From Embiotoca jacksoni (taxonomy: Eukaryota; Chordata; Actinopteri; Embiotocidae): DNA of 64,000 nt. Below the pieces are notes generated by a model that saw only the letters and a program-made list of their open reading frames with translations, made no database searches and was not told the origin of the DNA. Where the stretch lies: NCBI GenBank assembly GCA_022577435.1, contig JAKOON010000011.1:13532818-13596817 (forward strand), written 5' to 3'. Made by a program: the position numbers and the translations under genes. This document shows, piece by piece, positions 40,420-53,320 of this stretch; position 1 is the stretch's first letter; each line of letters opens with the position of its first letter.

Positions 40420-43330
40420 GGAGTGAGAACGGAAAATCGTGACTTATTTTTGTTTCAAATGTGTTTCCGTCCACATATGGTCCTTGTTTTGGCCTGTATA
40501 CTGAGGATCTCAGCGGTGACCCGTGACCCGGCTCCTCAGACTGACATGATTTTGGCTGTCTCACTCTGAGTCCTGTTCGACCCCGTGTCCCCCGAAGATC
40601 AAGGGTCACCTCCAGGGAGCAGCAAATTAACCCAATGTGTCAAAGCTGGTATGACACCATGTTCAGCCGAGCTCTGCTCTTTAAATATTCGCCTCTTCTC
40701 CACTTGCATTTGATGTTAAGCTGTCTCTTGTCTTTTTTTTTTTTTTTTTTTTTGTGGGTTATTTTAAATTCTACCTCTCTTCAAAGTTTATGGTGTGTGA
40801 CTAATTTCCCCCCTTTTAACCTCCTCCATCCATTTCTGCTGAAATCCCTCCCTACTACACAGCAATCACCCTCCCCCCCCCCACCCTCCTCCTCTCTTCT
40901 GTCTCTTTTTCTTTCCCCCCAACATCTTCCTTCTTTTTCTTTTGGCCCAGGACCTTCTTCTTGTCTGATCTTCCTCACCGTTTCTCACTCTGTCTCTCGC
41001 TCTCTCTCTGCCCAAATCCTCCTCTCTCTCTCTCTGTTTCTCTCCCTGCGGTTAAAGACGTTTCAGTTCAGCTGTCACAAATTATGTTCGCCTGCCCAGC
41101 TGTCAAAACAGGGGGGTGTCCCTTTCATTCCACCTCACGTACTACGAAAGGAGATGGGAGGGGAGGAGGGCTTTAACGCTCGTGTTTGGACACAAGCAAT
41201 TATCTCTAATTATTGTTTTTCTTTTCAGTTTCCCCGTCCCAATGGAGGTCCGAAGAGACGAACATGCAATAATCCGCTCCAGTCGTCCGGGATCAGTGGG
41301 CCTTCGGAGTCCGGGCTCGGTCCTGGGACTCCGTGGCTTTCATCTCAATGTGAGTCAGGAGTTGATTCAAACATGGAGTGATGGGAGAATTAACCCCTGA
41401 GACCCAGCTTTCAATGGGCTCAGCTAAGAGATTATATGTGTTGATGGCAGGCTTTTATATCCACCGGGCTTTCAGAACTTCAGCTGTTAAATCAAGGCAC
41501 CGCAGTCGGGATTTTCACCTTTACGTCTTCGGTGGATGGACCCCCTCGTCCTCTCCTCCGGTACCTCGCGGCCCCGAAACTGTGCGAGAGGCTGAGAAAG
41601 ATTTCCTCGGGACAAATTACACAAATTACAACCGTACACGTTCGGAGCTGAAGGACTCTCATCAGACTGCCACTGGGAGTTTATATTCAATGTGCGGCTT
41701 CAGATTCCCATGACCGTCTCTGAGCCTTTGGGATTCGAGCTCTGTTTTTTTGTGAAGATATGCAGACTACTGCAGAAAAAGTAAATGCACACAAACGTGA
41801 GCAGGGGATCCGAAACATGCAGCCCATGTCAGAGATTGTAATTAATTTGCAGCCGACATCTTTGGTGGTCCGCGCAGGATACAGCGAGGAGGAAAAAAAA
41901 ATACAAGGAAAATCCTGTCCGTCTTCGCAGACTCGTACAACATGTTGCATGCATCCTTTGGTTTCAACACGCGTGCCAAACCCGAAGGATGTTTTTGGGG
42001 AAACAAAAAGCCGCACGTCGCAAATATGACTGACGTGAGGGATGTCGGGCCACGCAAGGAAGAAAACAAAAGTCACTGTAGATAACACAGAACAGCATGC
42101 TAATTCAAAAATATCACGTACCTCAGTTTCATGTGGCGTTGAGACACTCTCCTTCAGCACGACTTGTCTGACATCCTGCGGAATCTCCTTGCAGAAACAG
42201 TTTATAATGAAAGCGCAACCACAACAGCGTTTGCATTTTTTTTTCTTTCAATTTTGTGGCGATAAAGTCACTTAAATGTAAACGCTTGTGGGAGCAAAGT
42301 AAACGCATTTACATATTTTCACACCGAGCACGTTTCCGGTTCGCTGGTGTGTTAGCTTGTTAGCTCGCCAGCTACGATACTTAAGCCGTGTCATTGCAGC
42401 TAAATTCTGCACCAGCGGCGGTCAAGTTTCCCCCGACAAGTCTACGGCTGCACAATATGGTAGAAAAGAATCATTCAGATTACACACGGTTAACATTTTC
42501 TGATATTTGACATGTTGCCGACAATATTTGTGTCACAAATGCAAACGTCGCCCATATCATTTTCCCTGATTAAACTAATCTGTTCCACTTTTATGCGCGC
42601 AAATCTAAAACTACGCCGCATGTGAAAAACAAAATCTTCGGCTACAAATTTGATCAGCATTTTATTTACAGCTGGCTTTTAAAATGAAACTTAATTGCGG
42701 AAATACCCATGATGCATTGCTCTTTCATATTTCATTAAAAAAAACACAAAAAAACAAAACACAAGAGGGACAGAATTAAAGTTAGTAATTTAACAGATGA
42801 ATATAAAGCTGGTGATCATGACAACCCCGAACCTCGTACTGTATTTGGTCAGCCTATAATATAAATCTCTAAATTAAATGTACAGACCACCAAGGTATAA
42901 GTATATGTGGTATATTCACACATGTAGGAGTTGCGCACTGCCTTTAGTGTGGAATCATTTTGCCTGTAAAAGTCATCCGTGTCACTGAAAACCACTAAAG
43001 CAAGCTCAACCTCATTGAGTTATGAGCTTTCCATGTGCTTGATGGACTGAGACCTAAATCCTTCCCTTGGGTTTTTCCACGCTGAGCCAAAATGACATTT
43101 GTGGAGCAAGTGGTAGTTATGAGGTAACAGATTAGTGAAAATGAAAAAGAAAAAAAACATATTTTTACTTTGGTCAGGATTCACTTCCTCGTTGTTTTTT
43201 AGCCACTTAGGGCTGCTGGGATTTTTTTTTCACCTAATTGGAATTTTCACCTAATTAAGTTGATATGCCAAACTTGTTGTCAAACATTTACAGGCTTTTT
43301 AAACATCTAGCACATTTATTCGGTTCCATA
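40420..43330. other. Intergenic, pyrimidine-rich then unique sequence
   Basis: Sequence at 40730-41060 is strongly C/T-rich, and the 248-codon ORF there is compositional. No gene or named repeat was seen in the rest. GCAATTATCTCTAATTATTG at 41197-41216 is a homeodomain-like AT cluster. Confidence 0.5.
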
Positions 43331-43334
43331 TAAC

Positions 43335-43675
43335 TATTACCGTTTCAGCCTGGTGTCAGGCCCGCAGTGTAACACACCTCTGTGTCCACTGCATGATATT
43401 GTGTCAGTGTCACGTTTTACCCTGCCCAGGCGTGAAATGTACACGCATGTTTGACCGGGGTCAAATAAGGAAGGCACCAACAATGATCTTTTCCTAAATT
43501 TAACCAAAGTTTTACAGTGAAACATTTAACATAAAGCATGACCTTTTCGTAACCTAACTTTGTGGTATTTGGTGCCCGAATCTTAATTACATTACTTTTC
43601 ACGCAATATCGACACGGTGCCCTTTAATGGGCTGATGGGTGTTTTACATTCTTTGGCGTAATACCGGGTTGGCTG
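43335..43675. repeat. Possible dispersed repeat (TTTTCCTAAATTTAACC type)
   Basis: GATCTTTTCCTAAATTTAAC and CGTAACCTAACTTTGTGG resemble the CCTAAACCTAACC-rich body of a common fish transposon-derived repeat. Ends are uncertain. Confidence 0.35.
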
Positions 43676-44094
43676 TTCAGTGCTTTTTTTTTGTTTTTTT
43701 GTTGCTGAAATAAGAATGAGCTAAAAGACGCCATAGATTTCTGTAGAGTTGAAGAAAACCGCAGCGTTGGGGGAAAATTCTCTGTGTTGATCGTAGCTGC
43801 TTTAACTCACAAAAGAAAAGTAAAGAGAAGCGAAGCGCTCTTATCTCTCTCTGGGCGATCATAATACCCCCCCCCAGCCATGGCCATTCTCTAAGGTCAT
43901 AGCTGACCCATGTGATTCTCCTGCTTCGCGCTGTTATATGTCTTCCACCCCCCCCACCCCACCCATCTGCCCCTCCACCCCCTCCCCTATCCTCACATTG
44001 TCCCAAAGGTGGCACATCTTGGCCGGTGTCACATCCACCCCCCCTCGCCATCCCCTCCCCTAATTCCTCTCCCCTACGGTCTGATCCACTCCTT

Positions 44095-44285
44095 TTTTTG
44101 TGTCCCCAGTCTATAGCGGAGACATTACATGGCAAATCTCCATTGTCCGGCCCCGGGCTCTGTGTGTAATCTCTCTTGTCAAAGGGAATATTCAGCGATT
44201 AGCCCCCTGCAAATTACAAGGGGTGATCAGTGTGTCTGTTCAGCCCTCATTAACTGCTAACAGGGCTTCATCAGAACCACCCACA
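44095..44285. other. Candidate conserved non-coding element 2
   Basis: This is a complex block after a C-rich stretch, with ATTACATGGCAAATCTCCAT, AATATTCAGCGATTAG and CTGCAAATTACAAGG. It lacks simple repeats and coding potential. The texture is that of a developmental enhancer. Confidence 0.25.
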
Positions 44286-45089
44286 CTACCGGGACCTTCA
44301 ACCTCTCACCCCTGACACCTGGAACTTTCACATGACGGCTCCCAGAGCGTAGACGTCTTTCTTTATCGGACAAACTCTTCTTTTGGTGTCTCTCCGAGGC
44401 ATCTGGGTGCGACGGGGTGATTAAACGGTTGCGGTTGGTAGCTTAAAAGACGATAAAAGATCCTTCCGCCAAAAGGTCCACATCCTTTCCAGTGACTGGT
44501 CTCAAAGTGGCGTCATGAAGTAATGAGCAGGTTGTCATTGCCCGCCACCAATGTGACGACACACTTGTCACATTGGTGGCCTCCAATCTATAAAACTGAA
44601 TCGACGTTGAAAGTGTCATTCAGCGACATGACACGCAGGCGCCGCGCCGTGTCATCTCAAGACCACCCATCTGTTGCATGTTGGACCAACAGAAGAGTCT
44701 CGAGGTGTAATATCAAGCAGATGGGGTTTGGCCCGGTGAAGAGGGCACGTGAGAATGAGGTCGTCTATGATGCTGGTCAACTGGTCATTTCTCCCAGCCC
44801 ATTAACCACCTGGGCTCGCTGTGTTTTGTCAGCTTCTCCCCAGTTTTAGGTTTCATTCGCCGTGCTTTGAAATCAAACACGGTCGCCCCACACACGCCCA
44901 GAAACAAAGCTTTCTCTGACAAACACACATAAACACTTCCGCGTATGTGTGTGCGCGCACCGAGGTCTGATTCAACCGCCACACATATGTACATCCACAC
45001 GCACGAATGGGCGACCCAGATATCGGAGAAAAACATTGGATTTTCGTGTCATTTTTTTGTTGCAAACTTTAAACTGCAATGCTTAAAAC

Positions 45090-45170
45090 CAGTAACGCTG
45101 CAGTTAATAGGAAGAATTGCCATGAAATTTGGTGCAGATATCCATAATGCCCATCAAATGAATGACCTTT

Positions 45171-45210
<40 letters not shown>

Positions 45211-45290
45211 TTTGAAGCTCTTCCAATTGATGTGACCAAAAAAATTTGGTTCAGATATTCATGGTTTTGTGAAGATGACTCATAATTACA
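45090..45290 (+). repeat. Teleost dispersed repeat, copy 2 with A tract
   Basis: AATTGCCATGAAATTTGGTG, then CAGATATCCATAATGCCCAT, an A run at 45176-45206, then ATTTGGTTCAGATATTCATG. It shows two related halves of the repeat family seen at 20338. Confidence 0.55.
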
Positions 45291-45299
45291 CCCTCTAAC

Positions 45300-47600
45300 T
45301 TTCACTTGCTGCATCCACACTAAACTGTTTTTGTTTTAAAGAGTATAACTTTGGCTACATTTATGCTTGCCGTCCGCACCACTTCAATGCATCTGAACCC
45401 CTAAAAACAGAGACTTTTGAATACCGTGACGGACAGACACTTCCTGATTGAGTCTTACCAGTCACAATGTGTCTTTCCCTGATTCGGCACGCCCCTATCA
45501 CATGACCCTTTCCACAGGAACTACACCAGCATTGACTACCAGCGGTGAATTCAACATGGAAAACAAATAACAAGGCGTTGCTGACCTTGTTGTCTCTCCC
45601 AGGAGCTGTTGTGCAGTTAAGTCCTGCATTTTTTTTTTTAAGGCTACTGCTGCCTACATGCACAGGAAGCAAGCTTATATTAGAGCGATTTGCGACAATT
45701 TCAACAGAAACACAGCATGTAATGGAGTTCCAGAAAAACACTGACGTATTCGGTCTAATCAGATGAGATTTTTCAGTCATCACCCGACAAATCTGTACGG
45801 CCACCACTGTCTTTTGGGTCCAGATTACATCTGAACGCTCAGCACTGAGCCCAAAGTGAGTCATCAGCTTCAACCAAACACAAGGTAAGACACAATATTG
45901 GGAGCAATTGACTGCACACACAGCAAGCTAAAAAAAAAAAAAAAAAAAAAAAAGGCTCGCTAAATCCACAGAGTCAACAGAAGAGGGAAATATTCTTTTG
46001 AATGAGTGTGTGTTACTACAAGCACTGTTTAGTGGATGTTATTGTTAGTAGTCCAGAAAGAGTGCTAAAAACATGTGCAGGCTCAGGATCATAACTTTGG
46101 TGACTCCAGTAATACTCTGCTTTATGGCCAAACGCCCGCTAAACTAAAGGCATTTCCCTTCCTGGTTGTGTTTAGTTTCAATTAGCATATAAGCATTGTC
46201 TCTGTCAACATGTTCAAAGTAGCCTTCAAGCATGAGCAGTTAGCTCAAAACACCACTGTGTCAGATTCAGAGAAATCTGCTTGCGTGGCTGTCAACGCTA
46301 ACATTTGTCAAATCTTTGCGTTAAAAACTTTCCAAATGAGCAGCAAATGATCTGACTGCAAAGTTGCCAATTTTCCTCCACAGGGAAATCACAGGGGAAA
46401 AAAAGCGTAACGTGGCATCTTGGATTTTAGCTCAATATAAAGTGAATTAAGTGTCAGAACAAGCAGGTGCTGCACTTGTGATGTTTTTGGAGTGTGACTT
46501 TTTTTCTGAATTTGAAGAAACACAAGAGAAAAATTGAGCTGGAAATTCAAAAGTTCACGAGGTCGGCATACGTCGGGCCAGACTGATCATCTTATGCTGC
46601 AAACCCTCGTACTTTAAAAACCCACATGTGAAGATCTTTTTGTGCTTTCGCCAGCACATTAAAAGGCTGTGGACAGATTTAAGTGATAAGTAGAGAAATC
46701 TTTCCGCATGAAAGAGGAGCTGTAGTTGCCACTCTCCTTTCCAAAAGCTGCATCAGCTGCAACATCTTAAAACTTCACCTTTCAGCCTGTGTCGTAGCAA
46801 TCACCGCCGAGAGTTCGAGTACGATAAGACGTGAAAAATACAAAGGAAACCGATACTCTTCAGAGGTCTCATGGTGTCCAGACGCCACGAGGAAATGAAG
46901 CGTTCTATTCCCAAATGTTGAATACCAATTTTGTGGGGAGAAAAAAAAAATGCTGATCATTATCAGATGTAGAAGAGACTGTTTTAAAACACAGTCAACC
47001 AAATATTGCTGTGTTTTTTGCACTTACAAATTAAGTTGAAATTTGGGTTTTTGCTTTGTTCAACTTCCTTTTTGAAAGAACACATCACATTTTTAAGGTG
47101 TTTTGGGAAGAAATCTTCACAAAGCAAGTTGAGTCTGTACTTTATTAGATTGTGCTGCTTTGTATTGAACTGTCATTGATGAGTTAAAGCTGAGGCGGTG
47201 AAATTTAATTCATATTGTATGGTCCACTTGTAAAAATAACCGCAAACAATACCATCAGTTCATATTTCAGTGCAGAAGATATTCATTAGACTGTCAGCGA
47301 GCCCGAGGCCTTCTTTCACTGGTGCTTTATTACTTAATCATTGAAGAAGCCTCCTTCAGCATGTCCCTTTAATTATGGTTTTCTTTGTAGGGATGCGTTC
47401 AAAGTTACAGCGCAGATTAAACTGTTGGAGGGACGAGGAAATGACTTTTTACAAACAGGAAAACCATTCATTAAAATCCCTTGATTTATTTCTAACTGAT
47501 TGGGATTTTCACACGCAACAGCATCTGATGGTGTGGGTGTTTTACTATGTATAATACTTATTACTTAACATACCACTTTTTGTTTGTTTTGGCCCTCATT
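45300..47600. other. Intergenic, possible repeat then complex sequence
   Basis: Sequence at 45300-45760 (CATCCACACTAAACTG, CTGAACCCCTAAAAACAGAG) has a repeat-like texture and gives a 186-codon minus-strand ORF with no recognisable protein. Sequence at 47160-47420 is complex and AT-rich and may be conserved non-coding DNA. Confidence 0.4.
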
Positions 47601-47611
47601 GAATTTAAAGG

Positions 47612-47957
47612 TACACTCAGTAGACACTTTATTAAGTACACCTGCACATTCATTATATCTATAATAAGTTCTTTGGACACTGTCACAAAGGTTTTACTTG
47701 AGTTTTACATTTTAGCTTGCGTTATAGTGTAAAACTGTTGTACTGGATTGCATTATATTCAGCGGTGCTTGTAACATTCTTCACCCTCATGAATGTAAAT
47801 GAAAAGGACCCAAAAAATTATGACTAATAAACAAACTTAAATGTGCATATTTCGGAACATTAAAAACTTTGTGAGGGTAAAATTTACAGCAGGATTGTTG
47901 CATTGATTTTCAAGAGATTAGGTGTACCTAATAAAGTGGCCACTTCTGAACAGTCGT
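47612..47957. mobile_element. Tc1-like MITE (TIR CACTTTATTAGGTACACCT)
   Basis: The left terminus (47612-47643, TACACTCAGTAGACACTTTA then TTAAGTACACCT) is inverted at 47919-47957 (AGGTGTACCTAATAAAGTGG then CCACTTCTGAACAG). These are the terminal repeats of a Tc1-like family widespread in fish. Only about 275 nt lie between them, with no transposase, so it is a deleted or non-autonomous copy. Confidence 0.8.
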
Positions 47958-48631
47958 TGGTCAAACGATTAAGAATTTCTTGTCACACCAGATTGAACCA
48001 GTCAGTACCAAACATATTATTTTTGGAGTTTGACTGATTTGGATTGTTCACCTATTCCCATTCGATTAATTTGATATAGTTTCACGTTGTTTTGTTCGTC
48101 CGTGATTATTGCTGCTCAGCCTTTCTGTCAATATGACGAGCTGAATTTTTGTGTGTGCTGCCTTCAGATTTAACACGAGTGATGGAGCTTTCGCTGTCGT
48201 CACGGGGACACACCCAGCCCTCTTGTGTTGCTTGACGACAAGCAAGTCTCCCGTTTCCGTTGGTGGACTGAAATTCTGGATGGTCCGCATTAAAGTCAGT
48301 CTGCTCTGATAACATCCGACCATCCGATGAAATCATCCTGATCTTTTCATGATCCACTTCAAAAGACTCCCGCCGTGCTGCGTACTCATTGATGCCTCTT
48401 GTTTGTATCACATGCAGTTGTGAAACACTTCACCGCCCTGATCACCAACAGTGTCGTCTTCTGGCTGTGAAACATCTTCCTCTTCATCACAGTCGCGCTG
48501 CAGAATGAGTGATGTCCCTTGTTGCCTCCTCTGGAGACCATTTTAAAAGCACGTCTCTCAGAAACATGTTGCGCATAAAACATTTTAAAAAACAGCTTCT
48601 GAAGTAGAAGAATTTATCACCGCTGATTCGC

Positions 48632-48703
<72 letters not shown>

Positions 48704-51700
48704 AGAAATCCAGCATCTGGATTTTCTCAAAATTGTTTTGCATTTACCGAGCATCGCTGTCATCACCATAGCTATAGATCATATTCTCTCATGAAACAAT
48801 GCGCGTCTGGATTTTTAGGCACATATATTTACTACAAAAAAACAGCTAAAACATTTATAACTGGAAAACAGTCCATTTAGTTCAATGCAGAGGTAGCAGA
48901 TGTAGGAAACCTGTAAGGAATCGTGAGCAAACTAACGCCCAATACTAATTTTCCGTAAATCAGCGGTGTCACTTTAAAAATCATTGGTGATTATGGTGAC
49001 AAAATTATACACAAAAATAAATAAAGATATGATTAAACTTTTTGAAAAGGAATAAAAACTAGATGGTTTTCCACAAATCAAAAGGTATATACTTATGATA
49101 AAGATGTTGAAAACTTGACAAAATGTCACCATCAAGAGCTCCCCTTTTCTAAACCAGAAACTAAAACTATTCATCTACATGTGTGTGGTTGGGTTAAAAG
49201 ATGATTGCAACATGTTGGCTTCTCTGCTCATGAGAAAATTCGCAGAGAACCATCGCCTCGCTGTCTGTAAGTCGCGACGAGGACCACACTCGAAGCCCTC
49301 GCCCCAACCCCAACATCCCCGCTCTGCTCCATATCGATTATTTCCATAAAATGTTATTATGAAGCTAATTGTGCTCCTGTACTTCACATCAGGTCTCTAG
49401 CATATGAAAGTCAATAAAAATGTGGTATTTGTGGGCTCGAGGATAAATCCACTTCAACCTAAATGATCTAACATCCCCCCCTCACTTATTAACTCGGCTG
49501 GATTTAAAAATTTCAGCATGATTTGTGTGAACATTGCAAAACCTTCTGGCTGAGAAATGATCGATTTTACCCCCATAGCAAGGGCGTGTGAGAGTCTCTT
49601 TAAGCCAAATGCGTGCAGAGTAATGGTTATGGCGCAGCACAAGTAGTTAATGCTCACTTAACCGAGCGCGGTAAAAGTAGATAAAAGTGTCGATTACTAG
49701 AAGTATTATTTGAAAGGCAGCGTGCAAGGGCATAAGTGGATAAAAAAGAATAAAAGTTCGAATTCTGAAGAACCATTATCTGTTCTGATTAATGGTGAAA
49801 GTCAAGCGAGAAACTGGTGGAAGATTTTGAACAACATCCTTTGGTGAAGAAATGTTGGCGTAGAGGAGGCCAGCTGTGCCGCTCTGATGAAGATATTGCG
49901 CGGTAAACAGTTCCAGCCTCCTTCCATGGAGCTCGGGATTGTTGCAGTAAAAAAAAAAAAAAAAAAAAAAAAAATGGCACGGAGAATGTAAGCTGTGCGC
50001 GCCCCAGCTGAGAGCCACTGCTATCAGATGGAGGGGCGCAAACCGCAGAGTGTGGGACCATGTGGGGCAGACCACCCATGAGCGTGCCTCCCCCCCCCCC
50101 CATTTTTTTTTTTTTTTTTTTCCCCCCTGGCTGCAGCTGGAAGAGACACAATGCTGGAGCATGGGAACCGAGCGGCAGCCATCAGCCGTGGAGCTGGTCC
50201 TTTTAAAACTGGGGGATATTTTTGGTTTAGTAACATGAAGATCGGTCTCACTTGACTTTCACACAGGGTTTTTTTTTTTTTTTTTTAAAGGCCTTCCTTC
50301 TGTCTAATGCTTTTCTGAGCCTTTATTTGTTTAAGGAAAGTCCTCTGAGGGTTTCTGACATGTGCTGTTGAACGTGACGCAGCCCGGAAGTTAGATAGGA
50401 GATGTCGAGACAAGGATCGATGTCCGAGTGAAATCAAAGAATCTTCTTTCCCTTAAGACACTTTGAACAAGTTGAATTTTAATTTTAGTCGAAGTTGAAA
50501 TCAATTTAATCTGTGCTTCACAGATTGAAATTTTTGATGTCCAATTTCTTAGAATTTTTCAGGTTCAGATTTAAACAAAATGTGCGTCTCAAAAATCTTT
50601 GATCCAATCACCTTCCCAATTGTCGTTCGCATCAAAACTATCATCTGTCACTTTGTGTTGCTTTGAGCTGCGTTATAAAAAAGACTTTTGTTAAAAACGT
50701 TGAAACCCAAAGCTGAGGCGTTCAGGCTGGGATGTTTGGGTTAAGTAACCCCCTGGGTTAATAAACTAAACAAAGGTAAACCATGCAAAATGGCCGCAAT
50801 GAAATCCAGGCTAAGTAAACGAAGCAGAGTTTACAAGATACAAGCGGGCTGGGACTGCGTGCGTGAAACTTTAATGTGAAACAGGTGATGAGCGTGTTTT
50901 TTGCTCTAATAAAGAGGGAGGGAGAATCCCGGTACAGTAAAGATCATTTAGAAAAACAACAACATTACATTACAAACGCACGTGTCGGGATATTTTAATG
51001 CGCTCGTAGCGTATCAGCATGTCCCATCCTGTCCTGATAATACAATAACAGCCTGTAGATGTTATCTGTGCCATATCGTTCGATCAAATATCGCAGGTCT
51101 GGTGGAAGTCTGGGCTCATTTTGGGGGATTACATTATGTTAGGCCACTAAATTGTTCTGTAAGTCTTAAAGCACGAAGTCTGGCAGCCGCCTCCCGATAA
51201 AAGCCCGCAGCTCGTGTTTTCACCATTCTTGATTTATATCTTATCTGAGAGATTATCCACCGAGTCTTCCGAGAGGTTGTCTTCACTTTAGGTGAGTTAC
51301 TGTGTTCAGGTTTTTTTTTTTTTTTTTTTCAATCTCAAGTCTGGGGAACAAACACGGTGCATGGAGCAACTCCAGAGAAAATATGAACCCCAAGAACAAC
51401 AAAAGGGTTCTTTTTAACTTCTTCAAACCACATCTCCCAATAAAAGCTGAACAAACATACCCTGCCACTTGCGAGCGGCTGCTGTCCAGCGAGTTTCACA
51501 GAAAAAGGGCTCGCTTTCAAAAGGGGGGGCTTATGGGCCTAAGGAAAACTTCACCTTAACTGGAATAATAAAAAGCACACCACCCAAACACTGGCGATTT
51601 GTTCCTTTCCTGTCGTGTTTTCTCTGGGCCTCCGCTCGTCACTCTCGAAGCTTTGAGAAGTCGGTGCACATTTAAATGTTTTCATTTTAGCCTGTGTTTT

Positions 51701-52280
51701 GCGGTCTGTTGATCCTTTTCGGGGAGAATAATGTGATGTCAATTTAAAAGATGTCAAATGTGCTATGAACTACAGTAAACCACATTGTTGTTGGACGTCT
51801 GCAGCAAGAAAAACCTGACGGTTGCGAAGGGGGGGTGGACTCGAGACCCCCGTCACAAAAGAAGGGACATCCATCCCCCGAGCGCCTCCCGGGGAAGACA
51901 AAGCGGGTTTAACGGTGGTATGAAACAGAGTGGCCTGTGAATGGTTACTGTTCAATTTGTATTTGGTTCCCCACTGGTCGCGGAGCTGAGATCAGAGCCG
52001 AAAGTGAAAACACATGGCGAGGGTCAGCAGGATCAGAGGACCGCCACACACAAGGCAGAAAGAAGGAAAAAGGCAATGGGAACTTGTGTGAAGAAATGGA
52101 TTGAATAAACAGAGTCTGCAATCGCCTGCACCCTATTATCCTATAATTTACACTGCATGGGAGCTGGGAAACGCAGGCTGGCTAAATACGACCATTGGTT
52201 TTCACTGAAAAGTGTCGTTCCCCGCCTCACGCCAATCAAAAAGGCCGGCGTTATCGTCCGAGACAAGTTTTGAATTCTTT
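47958..52280. other. Intergenic with (CA)n and homopolymers
   Basis: (CA)n lies at 48634-48702, A23 near 49950-49973, C and T runs at 50091-50126, and T runs at 50270 and 51311. No gene or named repeat was seen. Confidence 0.5.
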
Positions 52281-52289
52281 CAGGCCTAA

Positions 52290-52420
52290 TGTGTTTGTTC
52301 TAAATATCCCAGGGAAATTATTACATCAGCAGCAAGCTATGTCTTCGGAAATAGCCCGCGCTTTGAAGTTTCCAGCAGCCAAACATACATTTAATTACAT
52401 AATAACTTTGTAAAATTATG
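52290..52420. other. Candidate conserved non-coding element 3
   Basis: This is complex AT-rich sequence with CCCAGGGAAATTATTACATC, GGAAATAGCCCGCGCTTTG and CATTTAATTACATAATAAC. There are no repeats and no coding signal. Confidence 0.22.
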
Positions 52421-53114
52421 TTTGTACAATCAATAGCGAGGATTAAATGTGGAAATAAGAGATTGGGCTCAAAAATTGGCCGTACCATGACAAAACAAAC
52501 TTCAGAGGGAGGAAAGGGCCAAGAAAATAACTAGAGATGAAGAATTAGACTGTTGGTTTGGCGCTGAGCTCAGCATCAACTCCCCCCCCCCCCGAACCCC
52601 GTCACCCCCCGCTACAGTCCTGATGAATGTCAGCTCACTTCTTCCACCTCGCTTTAATTGCCGCTCGAACGCCAGCGAGCTCAACAGTAGTGAAAACATT
52701 TTTCCGATCTCTTTAAAAGACCTCCTATACGTTTCCAGAAGGATCCTGCTGCCAATTATTTATTGCACATCAAAGCGTTTTTTTTTATTTTTTGTTACTC
52801 CAAATATGACCAAGGGTGCAGCCGTCCATCTGCTAACCAACAGCGATGCGGCCAAGATTATCACATCGCACGATGCTCTATAAGGCAGCGAGCGCCGACG
52901 TGACATCAGTGTTTGTAAAGAAAACAGCTGATCTACTTTGATTGACTGTTGTCATTTAATTACACGGAGAGTATGAAAACCGTGTAGCTCAGCAATACAG
53001 TTCCTGTTTGACCCCGGTGAAAAAGCAAAGAGTGTCAGCGCTCCCAACAAAACATTATTAAAAGAAATGAAGGTGGAAACTCTTTAATGCGTTCTGTAAA
53101 ATGTGAACAAGAGT

Positions 53115-53320
53115 TTCATTTCTTTTTCAGATTTCCACCAACTTCCCGCCTCGGATCCGGGACCGAAAGGCTAATTGGAGTCAGTGTTGTCCCATTTGAG
53201 AACGGAGCAGATTATTATGGCCTCTCATCTGTTTGGTTTGATGGGCACTGGCGGAGGTTATCCAGCCTTTGAATCTCTCTGCTTATTTATCCAACAGCTG
53301 GGCAAATACCCGCAGCCCTT
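53115..53320. other. Candidate conserved non-coding element 4
   Basis: This block has GGCTAATTGGAGTCAGTGTT, CAGATTATTATGGCCTCTC and TTATCCAACAGCTGGGC. Balanced composition and lack of repeats stand out from its surroundings. Confidence 0.22.

Noticed and set aside
40635..41381. 248-codon ORF rich in Ser, Leu and Phe
   Set aside because: It crosses C/T-rich low-complexity DNA, which is stop-poor by composition. No recognisable protein was seen.
43677..44135. 152-codon minus-strand Gly-rich ORF
   Set aside because: The Gly run comes from C-rich DNA on the + strand. There is no domain.
45361..45921. 186-codon minus-strand ORF, the longest in the distal region
   Set aside because: No domain, no membrane or signal pattern and erratic composition were seen. 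It overlaps repeat-like sequence, so it is most likely chance.
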